Positions 54,311 through 61,922 of a stretch of DNA of 64,000 nucleotides are shown piece after piece. A model generated the notes under the pieces. It was not told the DNA's origin. It saw only the letters and a program-made list of their open reading frames with translations, and made no database searches. A program made the translations under genes and the position numbers. Positions within the stretch are counted from its first letter, which is position 1. Each line of letters starts with the position of its first letter. This DNA is from Planctomycetota bacterium (GTDB lineage: Bacteria; Planctomycetota; Phycisphaerae; Sedimentisphaerales; Anaerobacaceae): positions 62,001 to 126,000 of the forward strand of contig VRUL01000005.1 of NCBI GenBank assembly GCA_019456145.1. Reading direction: 5' to 3'.

Positions 54311-54400
54311 GCGATAAAAGAGGGCGCTACTACATCATGCTCAGTCAAGGCTCGCCAGAGCCTACCCCAAACACGCAAGCAGCGCCCCGTTTCGGGGCAC
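54311..54400 (-). ncRNA. Structured leader D with mutually exclusive stems
   Basis: GGGCGCT (54322-54328) can pair with AGCGCCC (54381-54387), enclosing AGGCTC-GCCA-GAGCCT (54348-54363). The same right strand can instead form GCCCC-GTTTC-GGGGC (54384-54398). In the gene's direction the long stem ends in CTCTTTT. Alternative pairings and the U-rich end are what an attenuator would show. It lies 42 bases before the SBBP gene. Confidence 0.5.
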
Positions 54401-54608
54401 TAAGCTTTTACGTTTTGGAGTTTCAAAACTGGCGATTTTGACTGAAACGCTAAAAGTTCAGTAACTTTCTTTATTTAATTTTCGATTATCATTATACCTG
54501 TTTTATAGATGACAAGCAAGGAAAAATAAGCTAAAATGCTGATAATAAAGCAAGGCTCAAAATGGGCTATTGAGTGTCGGTTGGCTTTGATTTGAAAAAG
54601 GGGAAATT

Positions 54609-54932
54609 ATGAAAAAGATATTTGTAATCCAAATGTTGTGTCTAACTATGAGCGGATGTTACGCTATTAACCGAGATAATCTCAATAAGATTGAGATTGG
54701 CATGAGTAGAGAGCAAGTTAGGGAAATAATGGGGAAACCCCGTATAAGAGAAGCTGATAAAGACCAAGAAAGGTGGTTGTATCACACAGAAAGAAGCATG
54801 GTATATACAATTGCATTAACACCTGTAGTTTTTAACAAAGACGGTAAGGTTATTGGATGGGGCAGACACTTCTGGTCTGAAAAAGAACGAAAATATGACG
54901 TCAAGATAGACCAGACGATTAAGCAAGAATAG
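54609..54932 (+). CDS. Small lipoprotein with SmpA/OmlA (BamE-like) domain
   Basis: 107 residues. Lipoprotein signal with MSGC lipobox at residue 17. The mature part begins NRDNLNKIEIGMSREQVREI followed by GKPRIREADKDQERWLYH, the helix-helix-strand pattern of SmpA/OmlA (BamE-like) domains, which use the GMSxxQVxxxxGxP motif. Related proteins support outer-membrane protein assembly or act as small envelope lipoproteins. GGGGAAATT precedes the ATG. It is isolated from other cell-envelope genes, so a housekeeping BamE role is uncertain. Confidence 0.8.
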   Translation: MKKIFVIQMLCLTMSGCYAINRDNLNKIEIGMSREQVREIMGKPRIREADKDQERWLYHTERSMVYTIALTPVVFNKDGKVIGWGRHFWSEKERKYDVKIDQTIKQE

Positions 54933-54986
54933 GTGGTGAGGAATTGAAAGAGAAATAAAAGCATAATCAGGGAAAGCGGCGTAATT

Positions 54987-55048
54987 AACCGCTAAGCGGT
55001 TTGAGCAGTGGTAAGGTTTTTCTTACCTGTCTAACCTGCCATTGCTCA
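54987..55048 (+). promoter_or_regulatory. Two adjacent hairpins in the leader of the 55077 gene
   Basis: AACCGC-TAA-GCGGTT (54987-55001) is followed by a long stem TGAGCAGTGG (55002-55011) with CCATTGCTCA (55039-55048), enclosing GTAAG/CTTAC. The pair ends 28 bases before the ATG and could regulate its translation. Confidence 0.45.
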
Positions 55049-55076
55049 GACCGACCCGAAGAAAGACAGGTAAAAA

Positions 55077-55811
55077 ATGGCGTTTACGGACGAAAGGAAT
55101 ACACAAAAAATAATTGACTTGATGCGGCAAACTGCCGACAGCTTAGACAAGCTGGGTACTTATCCGCTAAATGACAAACAACTCTTTGGCGGTGATTGTG
55201 TTATCAGTGATTTTTTTTCCAAGCACGATAATATATACTATCAGACAGCTTACTTCCAACATCTTGGATATTATGACAGCATTTTAACTTGGTTAGACTA
55301 CAATAAATCTGGTGTCGTTAATACTCTGGAAAGAGAACATAACCGAATTTTAGATAACGCTAAAGCACTCGACCAAAATTATAGAAAAATCAAATATATC
55401 TATACGAAACAGTTTCCAGATATTGTCAAAGCTAATGACCCTTCGTTAGACCCTGAAGAATTCAAAAAAGCGATTAAACACGACCATGCTTTTAAGGTTA
55501 GCATTTTTGTATTAGAAATATCCAACTTTGCGGGAAAATTTCGGAATCTTGTGAAGCAACTTGAAAAAGAGTTTCTATCTGGATCATCCAAAAAGCCAGC
55601 AGGAGCAGAGGGGAATAATGCTCCTGATAAATGCCAGATAATTAAGAGGATAACCGGCTGGATATTCAAGAAAACGTCGCATTTTATTTGGACTCTTATT
55701 GTTTCTATTATTGCCGGTCTCATTGTTGCAGTACTGGTCGATATTTTTGGTGAATTCGGTTGGCTTGAGCGAATTAAGGCATTTATTTACAACATATTGC
55801 AGCTTGAGTGA
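55077..55811 (+). CDS. Hypothetical protein with C-terminal membrane anchor
   Basis: 244 residues. The first 190 are helical and charged with likely coiled-coil stretches (VNTLEREHNRILDNAKALDQ, EFKKAIKHDHAFKVSIFVLE) and no recognised motif. One transmembrane helix, WTLIVSIIAGLIVAVLVDIF, lies at about residues 208-227, leaving a short tail, so most of the protein should be cytoplasmic if tail-anchored. I do not recognise the family. Normal codon patterns and full-length helical structure support it as a real gene. Two strong hairpins precede the start. Confidence 0.65.
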   Translation: MAFTDERNTQKIIDLMRQTADSLDKLGTYPLNDKQLFGGDCVISDFFSKHDNIYYQTAYFQHLGYYDSILTWLDYNKSGVVNTLEREHNRILDNAKALDQNYRKIKYIYTKQFPDIVKANDPSLDPEEFKKAIKHDHAFKVSIFVLEISNFAGKFRNLVKQLEKEFLSGSSKKPAGAEGNNAPDKCQIIKRITGWIFKKTSHFIWTLIVSIIAGLIVAVLVDIFGEFGWLERIKAFIYNILQLE

Positions 55812-56359
55812 AAACCGTTTTTGTTTTGTTGTTAGGTGAAAACTGTGAAAACTAAGGACAGAATAATTCAATAAACTAAAAACCCGCACTTCCCGCCTGC
55901 CCCCGTACGCCGTAGACAGGGGTCAAAAACAAAATCCGTGAAATCTGCCTGCCCGAATCCGAATCCCTGTAAGTTGTAGACAGGGACCCTTTTGGCAGGG
56001 ATCCAGCTATTTATGTGCTTATAAAGCACTTTTTTAGCCGTTTTTGATAAGAAAGACAGAATTATTATGGTTCTTATCCATTTAATCCACCTCTAATAAA
56101 CAGCCAGCTTAATAATAAGTGGGCAGCATTAAGCTGCCCGGTGGACGAAGGCAGGTATTTGCGACAAAGTTCACTTTACAAGCAAATCCTGCCAAGAGCA
56201 CCAAGCTGGCCAAAACAAAATCGGTGTGAATCAGCGTAATCCGCGATTAAATATTTCTTCGTGTTCTTCGTGCCTTCGTGGTAAAAAAACTCTCTGCGTT
56301 CTCAGCGATCTCTGCGGTAAATTATTTCCATTTTTTTTGTGAAAATAGTTAGATTTTCA
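55812..56359. other. Repeat-rich non-coding stretch
   Basis: Near 55935-56020 a repeat CTGCCCGAATCCGAATCC with GTAGACAGGGACCC matches the one near 45425. Near 56225-56330 low-complexity phrases such as TTCGTGCCTTCGTGG and TCTGCGTTCTCAGCG occur. No gene is seen. Confidence 0.45.
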
Positions 56360-56388
56360 TTGAACATTCCGGTGAAGTTTGGTATAAT
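56360..56388 (+). promoter_or_regulatory. Sigma-70-type promoter of the repeat unit, copy 2
   Basis: TTGAAC at 56360 and TATAAT at 56383 with 17 bases between. The flanks match copy 1 (ATTGAACATT before and TATAAT after), and GCGG-AGAA-CCGC follows near 56487. It lies about 220 bases before the 56611 gene. Confidence 0.6.
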
Positions 56389-56610
56389 TACAACATGTAG
56401 ACATGTTTAGTCTATAGTTGTTGGTTCGTAGTCTTTAGCCATAGGACTTCTCTGTGAAATCTGTGGTCTCTGTGGCTGGATTTAAAGCGGAGAACCGCAC
56501 GTCGTAAGCTGCAGCGCAGCAAGGTCTTAGGGCCAGAAGGCCCAGGTCAAAAATAATCGTTACTGAATCGTCAATCGTCCATCGTCAATCGTAAATTCGG
56601 AGGACTTATC

Positions 56611-57219
56611 ATGGCTACCGAAGCCCAAACACTCGCAAATCGACTAAACGCCCAAAAATCGACCGGCCCATGCAGCCGCCAAGGAAAGGCCGCAGCCTCA
56701 CAGAACTCCGTCAAACACGGCCTTTTTGCCAGTCAGACCGTAATCAGCTCAGAAAACCAGGCAGACTTCGACCTCTACCGAGACCGCATACTAAGCGAGC
56801 TGGCCCCCGACAGCCCTATGGAATCCATGCTTTCAGAACGCATTGTCACTCTTTCATGGCGGCTAAAACGGGTTGGTCGAATCCAGAACCAAACAATAGA
56901 TGCCCTGAACGAGCGTAATACCTCCAGCCCACTAATTAAACTCACCCAATCCCTGCTTTTCAAAGGCCGCGACCAATCGCAGACCGCCCAGTCCGCCCCG
57001 TCTCCTGATCTGGCACTTGGCCGTTTGGCAATAAAGGATTTCTCACATGCAAGGGTTCTCGACCACCTCCTTATGTATGAACGCCGAATTGAGAACAGCC
57101 TCTACAAAACGATATTCGAGCTTCAGAGACTGCGCCTCATACGAAATCTGGATAATCCCAACGCCGCCGATGAACAAACCACCTATCCAGCCCAATTTGC
57201 CAACCAATTATTACCTTAA
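56611..57219 (+). CDS. ANRLNAQKSTGP-family hypothetical protein
   Basis: 202 residues. The N-terminus has TLANRLNAQKSTGPCSRQGK and QNSVKHGLFASQTVI, a pattern I know from many small planctomycete proteins of unknown role, in which a basic Gly-Pro-Lys module precedes SxxNAxKHGL. The remainder is helical (MESMLSERIVTLSWRLKRVG, HLLMYERRIENSLYKTIFEL). GGAGG lies about 10 bases upstream of the ATG. The MQNEPNL frame follows after 2 bases, and in copy 1 of the repeat unit this gene is absent. It may belong to a dispersed element; DNA binding is only a guess. Confidence 0.7.
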   Translation: MATEAQTLANRLNAQKSTGPCSRQGKAAASQNSVKHGLFASQTVISSENQADFDLYRDRILSELAPDSPMESMLSERIVTLSWRLKRVGRIQNQTIDALNERNTSSPLIKLTQSLLFKGRDQSQTAQSAPSPDLALGRLAIKDFSHARVLDHLLMYERRIENSLYKTIFELQRLRLIRNLDNPNAADEQTTYPAQFANQLLP

Positions 57220-57221
57220 TT

Positions 57222-57473
57222 ATGCAAAACGAACCCAATTTACCGAAAGCCCAAATGAACGTAAATAAAGTATTAACAAAGGATTATGAAAATAAACCCA
57301 ATTGGACACTTGGTGAAAACGAACCCAAAACGAACCCAAAACGAACCCAATCAAAGCCAATTTCACCTCCGCCCAGAGGGGTGGAACAGCAGTCCGATGT
57401 CAGATCTTTGCCCTCGGTCCTTTGTTCTCTTTCCACGAACGGGACGAAAAAAATCGTTCGTGGCGCCTTTTAA
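57222..57473 (+). repeat. MQNEPNL-type repeat reading frame, copy 2
   Basis: Opens MQNEPNLPKAQMNVNKVLTK and includes NEPKTNPKRTQSKPI; AAAACGAACCCA is again repeated, three times in direct tandem near 57317-57350. It starts 2 bases after the stop of the upstream gene. Repeat-derived frame, not a confident gene. Confidence 0.6.
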
Positions 57474-57533
57474 TTGACCCGATGTTGCCTCTTTACGAAC
57501 CAGGCAATGATCAGTATTATATCCGACGTAAAT

Positions 57534-57558
57534 GCCGATATAGCTCAACGGTAGAGCA
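57534..57558 (+). other. tRNA-Thr-like 5' half fragment
   Basis: GCCGATA, TA, a D-arm GCTC-AACGGTA-GAGC and A follow in tRNA order, as in bacterial tRNA-Thr. No anticodon stem, T arm or acceptor 3' strand follows, so this is a truncated copy, not a functional tRNA. Confidence 0.6.
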
Positions 57559-57590
57559 CAACTGAAGATTTTCTTAGATGGTTTTCCACT

Positions 57591-58118
57591 ATGCTTGAAT
57601 TTATTACAGACAGAAAGATATATGAAAAAGTCATTTGTGAACATATCCCCAAGACCAGGAGGTTTCTTTGGCTGGCAACTGCCGATCTAAAGGACCTGCA
57701 CGTGGATAAGCACGGGAAAATGGTGCCTTTTTTGGAAGTGCTCTCTGATTTGGTCGCCAAGCATATTGAGATAAGATTACTTCACGCGAAAGAGCCGGGA
57801 AAGCTTTTTAGAAGGGATTTTGACAGGTATCCAAATCTAATAGATGGTATCGAAAGAATCTTATGTCCGAGGGTTCATTTAAAATCTGTGATAATTGATG
57901 GTGAATTTGCATATACAGGAAGTGCAAATCTTACTGGTGCAGGTGTGGGGGCAAAGAGTGCCGACAAAAGAAATTTTGAAGCTGGTATTATTACTGATGA
58001 CAAAGATATTGTCAGTAAGGTAATGGATCAGTTCGACAAAATCTGGATGGGTGAACATTGTAGAGAATGTAAAAGAAAGAAGTTCTGTGCTGACTATAAA
58101 GATCTGTTATTGAAATAA
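57591..58118 (+). CDS. Phospholipase D-like domain protein (single HKD motif)
   Basis: 175 residues. The HKD-type signature is HLKSVIIDGEFAYTGSANLT (HxKxxxxDG then GSANL), as in PLD-family nucleases and phospholipases, of which single-motif members act as dimers. The C-terminus has a Cys cluster (HCRECKRKKFCADY) that may bind metal. No signal peptide is present, so a cytoplasmic nuclease-like role is more likely than a lipase. The gene starts right behind the tRNA fragment and may be an acquired gene. The start ATG has no strong ribosome binding site. Confidence 0.82.
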   Translation: MLEFITDRKIYEKVICEHIPKTRRFLWLATADLKDLHVDKHGKMVPFLEVLSDLVAKHIEIRLLHAKEPGKLFRRDFDRYPNLIDGIERILCPRVHLKSVIIDGEFAYTGSANLTGAGVGAKSADKRNFEAGIITDDKDIVSKVMDQFDKIWMGEHCRECKRKKFCADYKDLLLK

Positions 58119-58123
58119 AACCT

Positions 58124-60271
58124 TCAGCGTCTGATTTTACAAGCGATGTCCCGGCTGAAGAGGGGAACAGAAATTTTTAATGTGTCTGCCGTGAATGAAA
58201 GTAGCTGCTTTTGGATTATAGAACCTTCGTGTGTATTCCACCATTCGATATTGTAAGTACCTGGCTGGAGGCCCTGTATCGTAATTGTGGTGCCTATGAT
58301 TTGCTTCGGTTGTTGTTTTTCAATAACCATATTCCACCAGGCAGCCTGTGGATTGGAAAGCCATAGGTATGCACTGTCGCTTCCCTGGTAGCCAAGCATG
58401 CGAAGCTGCTTGTCGGATACAGCAGCGCTGAGATCGCGCAGGCCGGCAAAGGAAACACCGGCGAGAAAATCGGCGAGTGGTTTATAGTGGCTATAAGCTT
58501 CCTGCCTATCGAGCTGGTCCCACCACCAGAACATCGCTGTCCCCGAAGCGCCGGCGAAAGCCGAGGCCCAAAGCGAGTTATGGAAATGTACACCACTGCT
58601 GTCCTGTTTCATGTAATCGCTGAGCCCCCATTTCGGAGTGGCCAGGCCGAATTCACCAATCAGGACCGGCTTGCTCGGGGCATGTTTTCTTAGAAACGCA
58701 GTTTTGTCGATAATTACGGCGACTTCGTCTTTGTAGTCTTCTTTTGTCACCGGGCGCATATAATGGTGCAACTGGCCGATATCCAGGTTGGAGTGACGGC
58801 AGTCTTTCGCTGAAGGGTGCCAGGTGCTGGTTGTGCGCAAATGATGGTAGACGTCGATTTGCTGGAGATAGTTGCCGACTTCGGTGTAGAAACGGTCGGT
58901 TGGCAGGCCCGGATCGATCTCATTGAAATATTCCCAGGCAGCTACGTTAGTGGAATAACCCCATCGTGCGACGGCGTAGCGCATAAACTTTTTGGCATCG
59001 CTGACGGCCTGCTGATACTCGGGACTTTTGTCATCGGAGAGAGACTTCATATACAGGTCTCTGGTGATGAGACACAACATCAGGTAGATGCCGTTTTGCT
59101 CGGCTGATTCGATGAGCTTATCGAGCATGAAGCAATCGAGCTGGTTGTAGACACCCCTTATGGGGCGATTTACGTCGGCTTCCCAGAGCAGTTCCGCTCC
59201 TCCAGCGGCTTCTTTGAGTGACAGTTTGCCGAGCCAGATCGCACCTGAGCCGACGAGGCTGAGGTTGAGCCTTGGGAGCCAGAAATCATTTTGGGCAGTG
59301 GTAAACTCTGTCTTAAATTTTTGCCAGTTGCCTTTCGGGGGTGCGTCAAAGGTTTGTTGGCCATTGGCGTGTGAGAGGTTGAGTAGCAGGGCGGTAGGGC
59401 CGTCGGACATGAATTGGCCGGTGAAGACGTAGCTTGTGCCGGGGCGCAAAGCTACCGGATGTGAGGGCGAGATGTCTATTGAAGTGCCGTCGTTGCCTTC
59501 GAGTTTGACGCACTTACGGGGGCTTGGATCATTTTCGCTGCCGGGTACCGAGACAATGATTTTTCTCCGGTGCCATGATCGATCCCAGGCACTTTTTCTT
59601 GCCTCAATGGCCATTGCCCAATCCTTGCAGCACGTCCAGATTCTCAGGAAGTTGGCGCCGTTGCTTGAGAGCTTTTCGAAAATATGTTCTGCCTTAGTAA
59701 GATTTACATATTGGCCTTCTCCGATGAAAGCGAGGTTTTGGCCGATAGCAAAGAAGGGATCGCCTTCGGTAAATTCGAGAAAATGAGGATCTTTGCGACC
59801 TGACCGGATGAAGCCTTTTTTCGATGAAGGTGTGCAGTCGAACTTTACGGTATCTGAATGGATTGTACCTTTATTGTCCTTGAGTATTGCGGTTGCTGAA
59901 TAAGTACCGGTTTGGGAAGGAGCAAATCGTGCCTTCCATGAGCCTCGGCCGATGGGATAGTACCAATTGGCTTTGCTGCGTCCCTGGTCGAGTTTGCGTC
60001 GTTCGTAGTCCTGGCAGAAAAAGGCTGGCAGTGAGATTTGTATGCCGGTTGGAGTCTTCAACAGCACCATTAAATCGACCTGGTCGGGATCGAAGGGATT
60101 GTCGTAGTTGGTATCTACCCGGATGAGCATTTCGAGCTTTTCGTATTTGCCCACCTTCTTTGCTGATGATTTTATTTCGATTTTGGGCCGGCCCATAGAC
60201 TCTTGAGTGCAAAGGGCGACGGTAGCCAGACAGATGAAAAGTGTTTGGATTATTTTTACTGTCTGTTGCAT
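58124..60271 (-). CDS. Secreted DUF5060/GH5-like glycoside hydrolase
   Basis: 715 residues with signal peptide (TVKIIQTLFICLATVALC). Residues 30-140 look like a DUF5060 beta-sandwich (KYEKLEMLIRVDTNYDNPFD, GSWKARFAPSQTGTYSATA). Then comes a TIM-barrel hydrolase (FLEFTEGDPFFAIGQNLAFI, FLRIWTCCKDW) interrupted at about residues 235-350 by a carbohydrate-binding-like insert. The likely acid/base is in AAWEYFNEIDPG and the nucleophile in PVLIGEFGLATP. Expected to cleave a polysaccharide outside the cell. AAGGGA precedes the ATG. The oxidoreductase gene 200 bases upstream on the same strand may process the released sugar. Confidence 0.83.
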   Translation of the reverse strand: MQQTVKIIQTLFICLATVALCTQESMGRPKIEIKSSAKKVGKYEKLEMLIRVDTNYDNPFDPDQVDLMVLLKTPTGIQISLPAFFCQDYERRKLDQGRSKANWYYPIGRGSWKARFAPSQTGTYSATAILKDNKGTIHSDTVKFDCTPSSKKGFIRSGRKDPHFLEFTEGDPFFAIGQNLAFIGEGQYVNLTKAEHIFEKLSSNGANFLRIWTCCKDWAMAIEARKSAWDRSWHRRKIIVSVPGSENDPSPRKCVKLEGNDGTSIDISPSHPVALRPGTSYVFTGQFMSDGPTALLLNLSHANGQQTFDAPPKGNWQKFKTEFTTAQNDFWLPRLNLSLVGSGAIWLGKLSLKEAAGGAELLWEADVNRPIRGVYNQLDCFMLDKLIESAEQNGIYLMLCLITRDLYMKSLSDDKSPEYQQAVSDAKKFMRYAVARWGYSTNVAAWEYFNEIDPGLPTDRFYTEVGNYLQQIDVYHHLRTTSTWHPSAKDCRHSNLDIGQLHHYMRPVTKEDYKDEVAVIIDKTAFLRKHAPSKPVLIGEFGLATPKWGLSDYMKQDSSGVHFHNSLWASAFAGASGTAMFWWWDQLDRQEAYSHYKPLADFLAGVSFAGLRDLSAAVSDKQLRMLGYQGSDSAYLWLSNPQAAWWNMVIEKQQPKQIIGTTITIQGLQPGTYNIEWWNTHEGSIIQKQLLSFTADTLKISVPLFSRDIACKIRR

Positions 60272-60338
60272 CTGGTATCCCTTTGCGTCTTTGTAGGGCT
60301 TCTACCTGAAATAAGCCGGCCCTGCTCAGCAAGGCGTA

Positions 60339-60368
60339 TATAGCTATAGAGGAACTGCCATGGCAGTT
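60339..60368. promoter_or_regulatory. Perfect palindromes upstream of the glycoside hydrolase (operator candidates)
   Basis: AACTGCCATGGCAGTT (60353-60368) is a perfect 16-base palindrome, and TATAGCTATA (60339-60348) is a perfect 10-base one beside it. They lie about 70-95 bases upstream of the hydrolase start, a usual place for a repressor site. The binding protein is unknown. Confidence 0.35.
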
Positions 60369-60478
60369 GAAGATACAGGCGCTGGATATCGAAGCGTACA
60401 AATCCAGTGACAGCGTCGAGAAGCTTCTCACTACCGGCTGACTGCCATTTGGTTCTAACGCATTACTGCTTTAACGTG

Positions 60479-61783
60479 TTAGCCGTTCAAGACCCAGCCT
60501 TTGCGGTACGTTTTTCTAATGTACTTGTCGGCCTCTGGGCAGTTTGTGGCTTTCATGTTTTTGGCGTTGTACTCGAGTTTTTTGCCGACGCGATATGCGG
60601 CCAGTGCCAGCATGTTGCTCTCGATGAGCGCACCGGAATAATCGAAATTGCAGAGCGTTGGCTTTCCTGTTTTGCAGCCGATGATCCATTCGTTGTGGTG
60701 GCCGGGCGAAGGCGGAATCAAATCCCCGGATTTTGGCGATTCGTAATGTGTCATATCACCTCTTAGCATAAGAATTCGCCAGCCATAGTCAGCTACCAGC
60801 CAGCCCTTGTCTCCTTTGAAGATGACGCCCTTGAAGAGCTTTTCTCGGTTGAATGCTTCTGATGGCATTCCGGGTTTTTTAGTGCCATCGTACCAATAAA
60901 CCTTTACGGCCGGGCGCCAGTCATTTGCGGGGTGGTCCCATTCGGCAGTGAGCCACTGGGGACATGTGTCTGTGTTGACGGGTGTGCCGGCTGCCTCACA
61001 ACTCGTGGGGAGCTTGAGGTCGAGTGCCCAGTATGCCATATCCATCATGTGGCTGCCCATGTCGCCGATTTGTCCACTGCCGAAGTCCCAGAAGCGGTTC
61101 CATGCGAGGCACCCGCCGAAGTAGCCCGGATTGTAGGGATGGTATGGCGATGGGCCTATCCAGAGGTCCCAGTTGATATGGTCGGGTACGGGTTTAACTT
61201 CGGGGAAGTAGCTGCCGCCTTTCGGTGTGCGGCCGCACCAGACGCGAGCTTCCTTGACGGTACCAATCGCGCCGCCCCGCACCAGTTCGACCATTCGGCG
61301 GTAATTGTCCGAAGCGTGTATCTGTGTACCCATCTGTGTTGCGAGTTTGTTTTTGTTCTTTAGGTAAGCCTGGCGGACCATGTGTGCCTCCTGGACCGAG
61401 TTTGCCAGGGGCTTTTCACAGTAGACGTGCTTGCCGCGGTTCATCGCCCAGACATTGACGAATGCGTGTGTATGGTCGGTGGTGGAGCAGACGACGGCGT
61501 CGATGTCCTTCTGTTCGAGGCACTTTCGCCAGTCCGAATATGTTTTGGCCCTTGGGAACTGATTGGCGGCTTTGGCGAGGTTTTTGGCGTTGACGTCGCA
61601 TAGGGCGACGATGTTCTCGCTTTTGACGTTGTTGAGGTTTGAGCCGCCTCGACCAGCAACGCCGATGACGGCAATGTTGAGTTTTTCGTTCGGCGAATTT
61701 CCGGCTTTCAGGATTCCTGATTTTAGAATGGTGAGTCCGGTTCCAAGGGCTGTGCTTTGTTTAAGAAATGTGCGACGATTCAT
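60479..61783 (-). CDS. Tat-exported Gfo/Idh/MocA-family oxidoreductase
   Basis: 434 residues. The Tat signal is NRRTFLKQSTALGTGLTIL. The Rossmann domain follows with NIAVIGVAGRGGSNLNNV, VALCDVNAKNLAKAA, VVCSTTDHTHAFVNVWAMNR and the family mark HVYCEKPLANSVQEA. Later GGCLAWNRFWDFGSGQIGDM and GSHMMDMAYWALDL match planctomycete Gfo/Idh/MocA proteins. These are NAD(P)-dependent sugar or sugar-derivative oxidoreductases, and the Tat signal implies a tightly bound cofactor inserted before export. GGAGG lies 6 bases before the ATG. Upstream of the hydrolase on the same strand; the substrate is unknown. Confidence 0.9.
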   Translation of the reverse strand: MNRRTFLKQSTALGTGLTILKSGILKAGNSPNEKLNIAVIGVAGRGGSNLNNVKSENIVALCDVNAKNLAKAANQFPRAKTYSDWRKCLEQKDIDAVVCSTTDHTHAFVNVWAMNRGKHVYCEKPLANSVQEAHMVRQAYLKNKNKLATQMGTQIHASDNYRRMVELVRGGAIGTVKEARVWCGRTPKGGSYFPEVKPVPDHINWDLWIGPSPYHPYNPGYFGGCLAWNRFWDFGSGQIGDMGSHMMDMAYWALDLKLPTSCEAAGTPVNTDTCPQWLTAEWDHPANDWRPAVKVYWYDGTKKPGMPSEAFNREKLFKGVIFKGDKGWLVADYGWRILMLRGDMTHYESPKSGDLIPPSPGHHNEWIIGCKTGKPTLCNFDYSGALIESNMLALAAYRVGKKLEYNAKNMKATNCPEADKYIRKTYRKGWVLNG

Positions 61784-61922
61784 TGACTGCCTCCTTTTTC
61801 ATATTTATTAGTCTGATGGGCAATTTGATTTTAGCTATGAAAACAAGTTAACCGAAAAAGCGGCCAGTTTCAAGGATATTTTTGGATTCAGAAGTCATTT
61901 TAAAGGCTGGTAAGCATGATGT

